Below, piece after piece: positions 34,103 through 43,271 of a stretch of DNA of 64,000 nt (position 1 is the stretch's first letter; each line of letters opens with the position of its first letter). The notes beneath the pieces are model-generated. The model did no database searches. It worked only from the letters and a program-made list of their open reading frames with translations, and had not been told where the DNA came from. The DNA is from Pedobacter steynii (GTDB taxonomy: Bacteria > Bacteroidota > Bacteroidia > Sphingobacteriales > Sphingobacteriaceae). The DNA is taken from contig NZ_FNGY01000006.1 of NCBI RefSeq assembly GCF_900103665.1, positions 186,001 through 250,000 of the forward strand, in the 5' to 3' direction. The position numbers and the translations under genes were made by a program.

Positions 34103-34384
34103 ATGAATATCAAAGAGTTATTATTAAACGGAAAGAGCTTCTCTGAGCTCTTAAAACAGTTCTCCATCGAAGCAGATGATGTTAGAATTCAGGACGAAGA
34201 TGTCATCCTGTCTGACCAGATTTTGAAACACCAGGAGGTAGTAAAGGAAAGTATCTGTATTGAAGGAAAAAATAAAGAAGGAATCGTGAACTTTTTCGGA
34301 ACCCTTCATTATAACTTATTGAGCAAGCTGGCTGTATTTGAGATGCAGGGATTTGAGAAGATTACTTCTCCTCAGGTTTGTTAG
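34103..34384 (+). CDS. Small hypothetical protein, 93 residues
   Basis: A soluble 93-residue protein (MNIKELLLNGKSFSELLKQF opening) rich in acidic residues, with no recognised family. The open frame begins at 34013 inside the terminator, so ATG 34103 is the likely start. Its stop overlaps the stop of the convergent YihY gene by 4 bp. A promoter was not identified. Confidence 0.5.
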   Translation: MNIKELLLNGKSFSELLKQFSIEADDVRIQDEDVILSDQILKHQEVVKESICIEGKNKEGIVNFFGTLHYNLLSKLAVFEMQGFEKITSPQVC

Positions 34385-35301
34385 GTATCCTTGATCACCT
34401 CTTTGATTTCATAATTAAATGTGCCTTTAATTGGGCGTATGGGAGTCTTTTTGTCGTCACTCAAGACTTTTACATAGCAGGCGCCGAAATAGAAAATGAA
34501 AGAAGAATAGAATACAAACAGCATAATCAGGACGATAGAGCCTGAAGTTCCATAAATATTGCCTATCCCGCTTAGTGGCAGCATAATCCTTAGAATATAC
34601 TTTCCGATGGTGAATAAGATACCGGTCAGAATGCCGCCATGGATGGCTGATTTCCAGGTCGGACGGCCATTGGTCAGAAAGCGGAATAAAATCGTAAACC
34701 ATACGGTTACAATGACCACAAACAAAGCCTGATTTAATATCGAAAGAAAGAATTTTCCAAATGTAGGAGCTGCATTATTGATATAAACTCCGATAATGGC
34801 CTGTACACTGTCTGTCAGCAGACCTACGAAAAATAAAAGCCCTGCGAGTAGAATAATCACAAAAGAGCGGGCCCGGAGCTGCATCTTAAAATAGAAACCT
34901 GCTTTTGCCTTGATTCCGATCGACCAGATCTGGTCCATGGAATTTTTGATCACCGCAAACAAGGTAGTGGCCACAAAGATGAAAAAGATAAAGCTCAATA
35001 TGGTCGCATACCATTCATGATCAACACCTCTGATGTTTCTGAGGGTTTGCCGGATCTGCAACGTACTGCTGTCGTCCAATACACTGCCCAGGCTTTCAAA
35101 CAACCGGTTCACCAGGGTTTTCCGGTCCATAAAAAAACCAAACAGCCGGATCAGGATAATGAGGATAGGAGGGATGGCGAAATTGGCAAAAAAAGCAGTT
35201 GCTCCCGCAAGACGTAAAGGATCATTCTTTTTGAACAACCTGAACGCTACACTGAAGCGCGTACAAAATAGTGAGATTCTGCTGATGCTGTTAATTTCCA
35301 T
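34381..35301 (-). CDS. YihY/BrkB-family inner-membrane protein
   Basis: A 306-residue protein with six membrane helices: a first at about 30-52 (AGATAFFANFAIPPILIILIR), then pairs near 105-125, 145-165, 185-210, 225-245 and 255-280. LAGATAFFANFAIPP and the C-terminal SIVLIMLFVFYSSFIFYFGACYVKVL match the YihY family, once misnamed RNase BN and still without a firm function. It is separated from the HPPD gene by a terminator. Confidence 0.88.
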   Translation of the reverse strand: MEINSISRISLFCTRFSVAFRLFKKNDPLRLAGATAFFANFAIPPILIILIRLFGFFMDRKTLVNRLFESLGSVLDDSSTLQIRQTLRNIRGVDHEWYATILSFIFFIFVATTLFAVIKNSMDQIWSIGIKAKAGFYFKMQLRARSFVIILLAGLLFFVGLLTDSVQAIIGVYINNAAPTFGKFFLSILNQALFVVIVTVWFTILFRFLTNGRPTWKSAIHGGILTGILFTIGKYILRIMLPLSGIGNIYGTSGSIVLIMLFVFYSSFIFYFGACYVKVLSDDKKTPIRPIKGTFNYEIKEVIKDT

Positions 35302-35365
35302 TCCCCCGGATTGCCTTGAGGCCCGAAAATAGCTAAATTTTTTAAATCAGAGGGAGATGTAACAT

Positions 35366-35397
35366 AAAAAAGCCAGTACTGTATTACAGACTGGCTT
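35366..35397 (-). terminator. Terminator of the hmgA-hppD operon
   Basis: Arms AAGCCAGT (35370-35377) and ACTGGCTT (35390-35397), followed on the minus strand by a run of six T. It lies 28 bp after the HPPD stop codon. Confidence 0.85.
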
Positions 35398-35424
35398 CGT
35401 TTTATGAATAATAATGGTCAGTTT

Positions 35425-36555
35425 TTATAAGTTTCCTCTCAGCTCCTGTTCACGCTCCAGTGATTCAAATAAGGCTTTGAAATTACCTGCACCAAATGAT
35501 TGTGCTCCTTTTCTCTGGATGATCTCAAAGAATAGCGTCGGACGGTCCTCTACCGGTTTGGTAAAGATCTGCAGCAGGTAACCCTCTTCATCACAGTCTA
35601 CCAGGATACCCAGCTCTTTCAATTGCGCAATCTCCTCGTCAATTTCTCCTACGCGCGTTGGCATCATGTTGTAATAGGCTTCAGGGGGTGCACTTAAAAA
35701 CTCAACCCCTCGAGATTTTAAGTTCCTTACAGTAGACAAAATATCTTTTGTCGCTACCGCAATGTGCTGCACCCCTTCGCCTTCATAAAACTCTAAATAT
35801 TCTTCAATCTGTGATTTTTTCTTTCCTTCAGCAGGCTCATTGATCGGGAATTTTGAGAAACCGTTCCCGTTGCTCATCACTTTACTCATCAGTGCAGAAT
35901 ATTCGGTATTGATCTGCTTGTCATCAAATGAAAGAATGTTGACAAAGCCCATCACCTCCTCATACCATTTCACCGTTTCGTTCATCCTGTTCCAGCCTAC
36001 GTTTCCTACGCAATGGTCAATGTATAAAAGACCTGTTTCTGCTGGGTTGTAATCGCTTTTCAGATCCTGAAATCCGGGCATGAAAGTACCCGTATAGTTT
36101 TTACGTTCAATGAACATGTGGATCGTCTCGCCATAAGTATAAATACCAGACATTTTCACTTCTCCATGCTCATCTGTTTTTGTTACCGGCTCCAGATAAG
36201 GTTTTGCACCACGTTTGGTGGTTTCTTCAAATGCGCTGTAGGCATCATCTACCCAAAGGGCAAGAACTTTTACCCCATCACCATGTTTTTTCACATGCTC
36301 CGCAATCGGGCTGTCCGATTTCATGGCAGTAGTTAATACCAACCTGATTTTTCCTTGTTGTAAGACATAAGATGCGCGGTCGCGAACGCCTGTCTCTGGT
36401 CCTGCATAAGCTAAGGATTGAAAGCCAAATGCTGTTTTATAATAATGTGCAGCCTGCTTTGCGTTTCCTACATAGAATTCTATGTAATCCGTTCCGTTGA
36501 TTGGAAGGAAATCCGGTGCTTTAGCGATCTTTTCTGCAAATGTTTGTGTACTCAT
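35425..36555 (-). CDS. hppD: 4-hydroxyphenylpyruvate dioxygenase
   Basis: A 376-residue non-heme iron enzyme that turns 4-hydroxyphenylpyruvate into homogentisate in tyrosine breakdown. Two vicinal-oxygen-chelate halves are visible: GTDYIEFYVGNAKQAAHYYK (about 20) and YIDHCVGNVGWNRMNETVKW (about 178). The second half carries iron-ligand histidines in DHCVGNV and GVQHIAVAT and the glutamate in FFEIIQRKGAQSFGAGNFKALFE. It follows hmgA by 35 bases on the minus strand. Confidence 0.96.
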   Translation of the reverse strand: MSTQTFAEKIAKAPDFLPINGTDYIEFYVGNAKQAAHYYKTAFGFQSLAYAGPETGVRDRASYVLQQGKIRLVLTTAMKSDSPIAEHVKKHGDGVKVLALWVDDAYSAFEETTKRGAKPYLEPVTKTDEHGEVKMSGIYTYGETIHMFIERKNYTGTFMPGFQDLKSDYNPAETGLLYIDHCVGNVGWNRMNETVKWYEEVMGFVNILSFDDKQINTEYSALMSKVMSNGNGFSKFPINEPAEGKKKSQIEEYLEFYEGEGVQHIAVATKDILSTVRNLKSRGVEFLSAPPEAYYNMMPTRVGEIDEEIAQLKELGILVDCDEEGYLLQIFTKPVEDRPTLFFEIIQRKGAQSFGAGNFKALFESLEREQELRGNL

Positions 36556-36590
36556 GATTAAATATTTTTTTAAATACGCTGTTTATCTGA

Positions 36591-37757
36591 TTATTCTACG
36601 TTATGCTGCCAGCTTTTGTGATAGCTTTCATCCTCAATCTTTATCGCATCTTCCGTTAACATTAATGGACGGAAAGGATCAATCATTACGGCCAGCTCCT
36701 GAGTGCTTTCCTTACCGATTGATTTTTCTACCGTTCCCGGGTGTGGTCCATGAGGAATTCCACCCGGATGTAAGGTGATTTGTCCTTTGACCACGCTTTT
36801 TCTGCTCATAAAATCACCGTCTACATAATACAAAACCTCATCACTGTCCACATTGCTGTGGTTGTATGGTGCAGGAATGGAAAGTGGGTGGTAATCGTAT
36901 TTACGTGGAACGAAGGAGCAGATCACGAAGTTATGTCCTTCAAAAGTCTGGTGTACAGGAGGTGGTTGGTGCAAACGACCGGTAATCGGTTCAAAATCAT
37001 GGATAGAAAAAGCCCATGGATAATGGAAGCCGTCCCAGCCTACAAAATCAAAAGGATGTGTACCATAAATATAAGGGTACATCAAACCTTGTTTCTTGAT
37101 CAGCACCTTAAAATCACCGACTTCATCAATGGTTTCCAGGTCTGTAGGGCGTTTAATGTCGCGCTCACAATATGGAGAATGTTCCATTAACTGTCCGTAT
37201 TCATTTCTATAACGCTTTGGAGAGCGGATCGGACTGAAACTTTCTGTGATAAAGAGTCTGTTCGTCTCGTCATCGAATTCCATCTGATAAATCGTTCCTC
37301 TTGGGATCACCAGGTAATCTCCATAAGCAAAACGGATTTTCCCGAAGCCTGTTTTCAAGGTTCCGCTACCTTCATGAATGAAGATGACCTCATCCGCCTG
37401 ACTATTTTTATAAAAATAATCGGTCATCGATTTTCTCGGCGCCGCTAAAGAGATGTGCAGATCACTGTTCACCAATACCGGTTTCCTGCTTTCCAGGTAA
37501 TCGTCTTCCGGTTTCACATTAAATCCGATTAAGCTCGTATGCCGCAGGTGTTTCTCACGGGCGATTTTAGGCTCTACAGAATAGGGTTCCCCAAGGGATT
37601 TTACGATGGTTGGCGGGTGACAATGGTAAACCAGTGAATATAAGCTTGAAAACCCTTCAGTAGAAACTAGTTCTTCTGCGTATAAATTGCCATCTGGTTT
37701 TCTAAAAACGGTGTGGCGTTTCGCAGGAATGGTTCCTAAGGTATGATAAATAGGCAT
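36591..37757 (-). CDS. hmgA: Homogentisate 1,2-dioxygenase
   Basis: A 388-residue cupin-fold dioxygenase that opens the ring of homogentisate to maleylacetoacetate. Motifs include FIHEGSGTLKTGFGKI, YGDYLVIPRGTIYQME, ESFSPIRSPKRYRNEYGQLMEHSP and the C-terminal GGIPHGPHPGTVEKS with metal-ligand histidines. It is shorter than the human enzyme but normal for the bacterial group. It heads the hmgA-hppD operon and is divergent from the fumarylacetoacetase gene. A dyad lies 43 bp upstream. Confidence 0.94.
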   Translation of the reverse strand: MPIYHTLGTIPAKRHTVFRKPDGNLYAEELVSTEGFSSLYSLVYHCHPPTIVKSLGEPYSVEPKIAREKHLRHTSLIGFNVKPEDDYLESRKPVLVNSDLHISLAAPRKSMTDYFYKNSQADEVIFIHEGSGTLKTGFGKIRFAYGDYLVIPRGTIYQMEFDDETNRLFITESFSPIRSPKRYRNEYGQLMEHSPYCERDIKRPTDLETIDEVGDFKVLIKKQGLMYPYIYGTHPFDFVGWDGFHYPWAFSIHDFEPITGRLHQPPPVHQTFEGHNFVICSFVPRKYDYHPLSIPAPYNHSNVDSDEVLYYVDGDFMSRKSVVKGQITLHPGGIPHGPHPGTVEKSIGKESTQELAVMIDPFRPLMLTEDAIKIEDESYHKSWQHNVE

Positions 37758-37799
37758 AGCAGTAGGTTATTTTGGTTAGAATAATATATATTAATAACG

Positions 37800-37822
37800 A
37801 TAAAACGCGGAAAACGTTTTAT
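37800..37822. promoter_or_regulatory. Dyad upstream of homogentisate dioxygenase, candidate operator
   Basis: Arms ATAAAACG (37800-37807) and CGTTTTAT (37815-37822) with a 7-base spacer; the palindrome AAAACGTTTT is nested at 37811-37820. It lies 43 bp before the hmgA start in the divergent spacer with the fumarylacetoacetase gene, well placed to control tyrosine breakdown. Confidence 0.45.
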
Positions 37823-38050
37823 AAAAGTAGCGGGAAAAGCTAAATGGAATATTGAGCAAAAATGATCTTGGAAAGCATCGCATACCGGAACGCCGCCAAC
37901 GCTTGTCTGGCTACTTGATTTTGGTATGTGAGGTGCTGTATCATTTTGTTTGCGTCAGCTAAATTAAGGAATAAATCCAGTAATCAACAAACAATAAAAG
38001 AGATTTAATGGAGATAATTTTTTTATGCACATGGTTGCTGTAATTTTATA
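37823..38050. other. Rest of the divergent hmgA / fumarylacetoacetase spacer
   Basis: AT-rich DNA with no gene seen. It carries the GC-richer patch 37878-37935 without clear dyads. The fumarylacetoacetase promoter box follows at 38051. Confidence 0.35.
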
Positions 38051-38058
38051 TAGCTTTG
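38051..38058 (+). promoter_or_regulatory. Promoter -7 box of the fumarylacetoacetase gene
   Basis: TAGCTTTG is a perfect TAnnTTTG match 25 bp before the ATG at 38084. The -33 element is not clear. Confidence 0.45.
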
Positions 38059-38083
38059 AACAACTACATAAAAAACTGAGCAT

Positions 38084-39082
38084 ATGAAGCTGGTATCCTA
38101 TAAAACAGAAGACAGAGAACACCTGGGTGTTTTTGTAAACGGACATATTTATAATCTGAATTCATGCGACAAGCAATTGCCAAATGAGATGAATGCTTTT
38201 TTAGCGGGCGGAGAGGAATTGATGGACCGTGCAAAAAAGATTGATGCACAAATTAAATCAGGTGAGATTGAACCTAAAGAAGAAGCTTTCTATGAACTGA
38301 TCGCTCCCGTACCACACCCGACATCCTGCAGGGACGGATACGCCTTCCGTCAGCATGTAGCGGCGGCAAGAAGGAACCGTAAGGTGGATATGATTGCTGA
38401 ATTTGATCAGTATCCTATCTTTTATTTCACCAACCATAATGCCATTCAAGGCCCCGGAGAGATCGAATGTATGCCCGATCATTTCCAAAAGCTTGATTTC
38501 GAGCTGGAAGTAGCGATTGTAATCGGTAAAAAAGGAAGAAACATCACCGCTGCAGAAGCTGATGATTATATCGCAGGTTATATGGTGATGAATGATATGA
38601 GCGCAAGAACCCTGCAAATGGAGGAAATGCTCCTGAATTTAGGCCCGGCCAAAGGAAAAGATTTCTCTACCGTAATCGGCCCATGGTTGGTTACTCCGGA
38701 TGAATTGGCGCAATATAAAGTAGCTGCCAAACCTGGTCATACCGGAAATGCATACAACCTGAAAATGACTTGTACGGTAAACGGAGTGGAAGTATCTGCC
38801 GGTAATATGGCGGATATGGACTGGACCTTTGCGGAGATTGTAGAACGTTGCGCTTATGGCGTAGATATCCTTCCAGGCGATGTGATTGGTTCGGGAACAG
38901 TAGGTACAGGATGCTTCCTGGAACTGAACGGAACCGGATTACTGAACAACCCTGATTTCAAGCCGCAGTGGTTACAGGATGGCGATGTCGTGGAAATGGA
39001 AGTTACCGGACTTGGACATTTAAGTAATATCATTAAAAAAGTGGATTCAGATTTCTCTATCCTCGCTTTAAAGAAAAAATAA
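38084..39082 (+). CDS. Fumarylacetoacetate hydrolase family protein
   Basis: A 332-residue cytosolic FAH-fold enzyme. The core (about 70-320) shows YPIFYFTNHNAIQGPGE, DFELEVAIVIGKKGRNI with metal-ligand glutamates, NDMSARTLQMEEM and GSGTVGTGCF. In context it would split fumarylacetoacetate into fumarate and acetoacetate, ending tyrosine breakdown; related enzymes act on other 2-oxo acids, so the exact substrate is inferred. It is divergent from hmgA. No maleylacetoacetate isomerase gene is seen in the window. Confidence 0.88.
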   Translation: MKLVSYKTEDREHLGVFVNGHIYNLNSCDKQLPNEMNAFLAGGEELMDRAKKIDAQIKSGEIEPKEEAFYELIAPVPHPTSCRDGYAFRQHVAAARRNRKVDMIAEFDQYPIFYFTNHNAIQGPGEIECMPDHFQKLDFELEVAIVIGKKGRNITAAEADDYIAGYMVMNDMSARTLQMEEMLLNLGPAKGKDFSTVIGPWLVTPDELAQYKVAAKPGHTGNAYNLKMTCTVNGVEVSAGNMADMDWTFAEIVERCAYGVDILPGDVIGSGTVGTGCFLELNGTGLLNNPDFKPQWLQDGDVVEMEVTGLGHLSNIIKKVDSDFSILALKKK

Positions 39083-39088
39083 AACCAT

Positions 39089-39120
39089 TCCCGTAAAGAG
39101 CAATTCTCTTTACGGGATTT
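39089..39120 (+). terminator. Terminator after the fumarylacetoacetase gene
   Basis: Perfect 12-bp arms TCCCGTAAAGAG (39089-39100) and CTCTTTACGGGA (39106-39117) with a 5-base loop, then TTT. It separates this gene from the flavin reductase gene. Confidence 0.9.
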
Positions 39121-39194
39121 CATACGTCCTGAAAACCATGTCCTGTGCTAAAAACAGGGATGATTACACCTCTCAGGCCTTTAAATAAAAGAAT

Positions 39195-40082
39195 ATGCTG
39201 ACTATCGACGTCGCCGAACTTTCCCCTGCCCAGTTGCAGAATTACATGCAATATGCCATTGCGCCAAGACCAATCTGCTTTGCCACTACCATTGATAAGG
39301 ATGGAAATATCAACCTGAGCCCTTTCAGTTTTTTTAACATGTTCAGTACCAATCCCCCTTTGTGTATCTTTTCTCCTGCGAGAAGGGTGCGGGACAACAC
39401 CACTAAACATACCCTTGAAAATGTGCTGGAGGTAAAGGAATGTGTGATCAATATCGTCAACTATCCGATGGTACAGCAAATGAGCCTGGCCAGTACCGAA
39501 TATGCAAAGGGCGTGAATGAGTTTGAGAAATCAGGCTTTACCATGTTGCCTTCACAATTGGTCAAACCACCAAGGGTGGCCGAAGCTCCGGTACAAATGG
39601 AATGTATCATCAGGGAAGTGATTCACCTTGGAGAAAACCCCGGTGCAGGAAACCTGATCCTGGCAGAGGTAAAACTCATCCATATCAAAGAAGAAATCCT
39701 CGATACGGAGGGGAAGATTGACCAGGCAAAGATAGACCTTGTAGCCCGTCTGGGTGGCGATTGGTATTGCCGCGTTACTCCGGAAAACCTGTTCAAAGTA
39801 GCGAAACCTTTAACCACACTGGGGATTGGTGTAGATGCTTTACCTTCGGCAGTAAGAAACTCGCATGTGCTGAGTGGAAACGACCTTGGTATGCTTGGCA
39901 ATGTAGAACATTTGCCTTCGGCAGATGAAATAGATGCAATCAGGGATACCGGTCTTGTTAAAGAAGTATTAGATGCCACTATTGGCGATGCCAATAACCG
40001 GGAGCGTGAACTCCATGAACTGGCAAAACAATGGCTAAGCGAAGGAAAAGTGAATGAAGCCTTAAAAGTAGTGCTGTTATAA
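39195..40082 (+). CDS. Flavin reductase-like FMN-binding split-barrel protein
   Basis: A 295-residue protein with the flavin-reductase/flavoredoxin split barrel over residues 15-190: APRPICFATTIDKDGNINLSPFSFFNMFSTNPP, CVINIVNYPMVQQMSLAS and VQMECIIREVIHLGENPGAG. Such proteins bind FMN and reduce flavin or a substrate. The C-terminal 90 residues are helical and family-typical. It follows the tyrosine-breakdown genes in the same direction but after a terminator, so a link to that pathway is only suggestive. Its stop overlaps the convergent NlpC gene by 6 bp. Confidence 0.87.
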   Translation: MLTIDVAELSPAQLQNYMQYAIAPRPICFATTIDKDGNINLSPFSFFNMFSTNPPLCIFSPARRVRDNTTKHTLENVLEVKECVINIVNYPMVQQMSLASTEYAKGVNEFEKSGFTMLPSQLVKPPRVAEAPVQMECIIREVIHLGENPGAGNLILAEVKLIHIKEEILDTEGKIDQAKIDLVARLGGDWYCRVTPENLFKVAKPLTTLGIGVDALPSAVRNSHVLSGNDLGMLGNVEHLPSADEIDAIRDTGLVKEVLDATIGDANNRERELHELAKQWLSEGKVNEALKVVLL

Positions 40083-40613
40083 AATGCTGACTAGTTTCAT
40101 GAATCGTTTTTTATAAAAACCTTCATTTAAGCTCGTAATCGTCACTCCTTTTTTACTACCGGAAGAGGAGTGAATGAATTTGATCTCATCGCCATCTATC
40201 GAATAGACGATGCCGACATGGCCAATCCTGCGGACCCTGCTGTTCGTTCCTGTAAATAAGATCACATCGCCTATCTGTGCATCTTCCAGATTTTTAGCTT
40301 CCCCTCTGGAGGCAAATTCTCTGGAAGAACGGGGTACTTTAAAGCCAAAGTTCTGAAACACATAGCTGACAAATCCGGAACAGTCGAAACCTCTCTTTGG
40401 GTTACTCGACGCATAACGGTAAGGGATTCCGATCATGGACTTTGCAAATTCCAACAGTCTGTTGGTCGACTGCGGCTTACTGGCAGGCATTGCCGGCGTA
40501 ATTTCCATCAGTTTGGAAACCAGTTCTTTATATTGAACAGGAGTCGTGTTTTGCGATCTTGCTGCAAACATACTAAATGAAAGAAAGAGGGAAAGGATGA
40601 TGCTTTTCTTCAT
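40077..40613 (-). CDS. NlpC/P60-family cysteine peptidase (C40), exported
   Basis: A 178-residue cell-wall peptidase with signal peptide (MKKSIILSLFLSFSMFAARS) and an NlpC/P60 domain from about residue 60. The catalytic Cys is in KRGFDCSGFVSYVF and the His in RIGHVGIVYSID, with a third polar residue expected in KFIHSSSG. Such enzymes cut peptidoglycan stem peptides between D-Glu and the diamino acid. It appears monocistronic. Confidence 0.9.
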   Translation of the reverse strand: MKKSIILSLFLSFSMFAARSQNTTPVQYKELVSKLMEITPAMPASKPQSTNRLLEFAKSMIGIPYRYASSNPKRGFDCSGFVSYVFQNFGFKVPRSSREFASRGEAKNLEDAQIGDVILFTGTNSRVRRIGHVGIVYSIDGDEIKFIHSSSGSKKGVTITSLNEGFYKKRFMKLVSIL

Positions 40614-40619
40614 AAGGAT

Positions 40620-40649
40620 GGGCTAAAGGTATTAAAATATCTTTAGCCC
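40620..40649 (-). terminator. Hairpin after the phenylalanine hydroxylase-SDR operon
   Basis: Arms GGGCTAAAG (40620-40628) and CTTTAGCCC (40641-40649). It lies 26 bp past the SDR stop on the minus strand but lacks a strong T run, and it overlaps the likely leader of the NlpC gene. Confidence 0.55.
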
Positions 40650-40674
40650 GTTTATAATGTTGATAACTTGATGA

Positions 40675-41376
40675 TTAAGGGGTGGTTACGGCTACAGGAA
40701 GCACTTTTCCGTTAAAAAACTTATGTCCTGTCTTTGCAAAATCAGCCACATACTTGCCCATTTCGAAAGCCATTACCGGAGATTGATAACCCGGAAATGC
40801 CTGTTCCAGCATTTCTGTCTGAGCAGAACCCAGCGCAAGGCAATTGATTTTTATTCCGGTATCTGCCAGTTCAAAAGCCAGGCATTCCGTTAACGTATGT
40901 AAGGCACCTTTACTCGAAGAATAGGCCGCAAGTCCCGGAAATTTAACGCTGCCCTGGAAGCCACCCATACTGCCGATATTTACAATATGGCTACCTGAAG
41001 TCATTAAAGGAAGCAGGTTCTGGATCATGTTAAAATGTCCCAGTACATTGCTTTCGAACATCTGGTATAAATCTGCTCCGCTCGTTTCCAGAAAGGGTTT
41101 ATTGATCAGCGCGCCTGCATTGTTGATCAGAATGTCTACTGTTCCTAACCTTTCCTTTAAAAAAGGAAGCAATGCAGCATAATCATCATTTACAATGTCA
41201 AACTCTACCGGAAGTAATACGCAGTCAGGATTTATTCCCTTCGCGATTTCCAGTAATTTACGCAGTTTGTCCGCAGAACGGGCAATACATACGATTTTGT
41301 TGTCTTTATTCAGTGCAAACTCTAAGGCGGCTTCAAAGCCTATCCCACTGCTTGCACCTGTTAATACTATATTCAT
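40675..41376 (-). CDS. SDR-family NAD(P)-dependent oxidoreductase
   Basis: A 233-residue short-chain dehydrogenase: cofactor loop LTGASSGIG, NNAGALIN, and the catalytic S136 in NIGSMGG with Y152 and K156 in AYSSSK. Basic IARSADKLRK after strand two suggests NADPH. It begins directly after the phenylalanine hydroxylase stop (1-base spacing), so they are co-translated. A plausible job is regenerating the reduced pterin used by that hydroxylase, but this rests on context; other substrates are possible. Confidence 0.85.
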   Translation of the reverse strand: MNIVLTGASSGIGFEAALEFALNKDNKIVCIARSADKLRKLLEIAKGINPDCVLLPVEFDIVNDDYAALLPFLKERLGTVDILINNAGALINKPFLETSGADLYQMFESNVLGHFNMIQNLLPLMTSGSHIVNIGSMGGFQGSVKFPGLAAYSSSKGALHTLTECLAFELADTGIKINCLALGSAQTEMLEQAFPGYQSPVMAFEMGKYVADFAKTGHKFFNGKVLPVAVTTP

Positions 41377-43155
41377 CTAATCTTCTTCAGTAATCAATTG
41401 ACTCACCGGGTTTTCAATCACATGTAAACCATCTGTGATTAACTTACGGTAATCTGCTTCATTCGCAGCCTTTAGCTCCAGGTAGTCCCGTAACTCCTTC
41501 TCGAACGCAGAATCCAGCTTTTTATGATAAATAATCTCGAGAATTTCTAAAGTCGCCAACCAGTCGGAACGGTGTGCTGTCTTTAATTCTTCAAATAGCG
41601 CAATACATTTTTCATAATCTCTTTTCTCCTGTCTGATGGTCCGGATTGCTTCATAGATATCGTGCAGCTTTTGAGTTTTCTCATCGTAGCTCACTTTATG
41701 GGTCTGTTTATCACTGATATGGGTGATTTCTTCGTAAGCGTCTTTATCTGCTGCCCCGTTAAATACCGAGATGATTTTTTCACCTACTGCCATATCATAA
41801 GTACCCCATTCCGGTTGGAACAGCACGTTGCCATTGTTTTCCTTTACCGTACAATCTTCAAATGCGATCAGCACTGTTTTTTCGGCATGTCTGATGATTT
41901 CTTTTACGGTTCCTGTCAGATGAATCCCGCTGTCGAAAGTCAGATCCGAAGCTTGTCCTGTAGCAATCCCCAGGTCCTGAAGCTCAGAAAGGCTCAGATT
42001 TTCCAATACCAGGCCATTCAAACGGCCAACAGGGGAGGAGAATCCATCTTTATGGTAAAATTTACCATGTCCTTCCAGTTGTTTATTGTTTACCGCCAAT
42101 GCCGATGGACCGGTTGTTTTTATAAAAGTAAGTTCATTTGCCGTATCTATGCCCATATCTGTAAAGACACCAGTCACCTGTAAACCAGAACTGTAAACCG
42201 CCGTTGCCGGATTTTTACATTCGATTGCTTTGGTCAGACTTTCTGCGCCACCACGTCTGAAGGCCATTGTATCTGCATACTGCTCTAAAACGTCGATCAG
42301 GTTTTGAAAAGTTGCGGTCACAAATAATTGCGGCTGCGGTTTAGTGATGTCATACTGTGCATTGATCGCATCAATGGTATACCACTTCTTTTCCACATCA
42401 TCTTTCATGCAGCTGGAGCTTTCTCCAATAGAGGACAGTAAACCTGCGCCATAAATTTTAGGCTCTTCCAGTGTACCAATCAATCCATATTCCACGGTCC
42501 ACCAATGCAGGCGGCCCAGGAGTGCCATTTCAGAAGGCTCGCCCATATTCTCGGCCACCACCTGTAAATGTTTTTCTGCTTTTGCGATTTCCTGTTCCGG
42601 AGCATCAGCAGATTCCTTTAAAATGGAAAGGTTACGGATGGCCTCATAAAGTTCAAAATCTTTCGAAGAGAACATTGCTTTAGCCCCGATAGAACCAAAA
42701 TAGCTTAGGTAACTGTTGTAATCTGCGTCTGCAATAATTGGCGCATGTCCTGCCGACTCATGGATGATATCCGGAGCTGGTGTATATTCAATATGGTTAA
42801 TCTGACGAATGTCTGCGGCAATCACCAATACCTGGTAAGCCTGGTATTCCATGAAAGCTGCAGGAGGAATAAACCCATCTACGGTAACTGCTCCCCAGCC
42901 TATTTTGCCAAGGTTATCGTTCATGGTTTGTAAATTGGGGATATACTCTATGCTCAGACCTGCGCGTCGTAAACCTTTAATATAAGGGTAATAGGCCACC
43001 TGTTTCAGGTAACTATAGTTCTGGCGCATTACATAGCGCCAAACTGCCTGATCGATTGGCGTATATTTTTCGTAATGCTGCTCTACAATAAATTGCCTTA
43101 AATGCTTTGGAAGCTTAGCTACTTGGGGATTGTTAAAGTCATTAAAATCACTCAT
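41377..43155 (-). CDS. Aromatic amino acid hydroxylase (phenylalanine 4-monooxygenase-like)
   Basis: A 592-residue pterin-dependent hydroxylase. The catalytic domain (about 25-330) has the facial triad of iron ligands H132 and H137 in HESAGHAPIIAD and E222 in WWTVEYGLIG. The family turns phenylalanine to tyrosine; this long form, with a C-terminal extension of about 250 residues of unrecognised role, occurs in Bacteroidota. It feeds the tyrosine-breakdown genes at 35-39 kb. Tyrosine or tryptophan as substrate cannot be excluded by eye. Confidence 0.92.
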   Translation of the reverse strand: MSDFNDFNNPQVAKLPKHLRQFIVEQHYEKYTPIDQAVWRYVMRQNYSYLKQVAYYPYIKGLRRAGLSIEYIPNLQTMNDNLGKIGWGAVTVDGFIPPAAFMEYQAYQVLVIAADIRQINHIEYTPAPDIIHESAGHAPIIADADYNSYLSYFGSIGAKAMFSSKDFELYEAIRNLSILKESADAPEQEIAKAEKHLQVVAENMGEPSEMALLGRLHWWTVEYGLIGTLEEPKIYGAGLLSSIGESSSCMKDDVEKKWYTIDAINAQYDITKPQPQLFVTATFQNLIDVLEQYADTMAFRRGGAESLTKAIECKNPATAVYSSGLQVTGVFTDMGIDTANELTFIKTTGPSALAVNNKQLEGHGKFYHKDGFSSPVGRLNGLVLENLSLSELQDLGIATGQASDLTFDSGIHLTGTVKEIIRHAEKTVLIAFEDCTVKENNGNVLFQPEWGTYDMAVGEKIISVFNGAADKDAYEEITHISDKQTHKVSYDEKTQKLHDIYEAIRTIRQEKRDYEKCIALFEELKTAHRSDWLATLEILEIIYHKKLDSAFEKELRDYLELKAANEADYRKLITDGLHVIENPVSQLITEED

Positions 43156-43271
43156 TACGTGTGTTGGTTAGTGTTGAGCCCAATATAAGAAAATCTATGC
43201 CTTCCCCTTAAAAAAACGGGAATAGATTTCAGAAAAATAACGCGAAACAGACAAGTTGTGCAGTATTGTAC

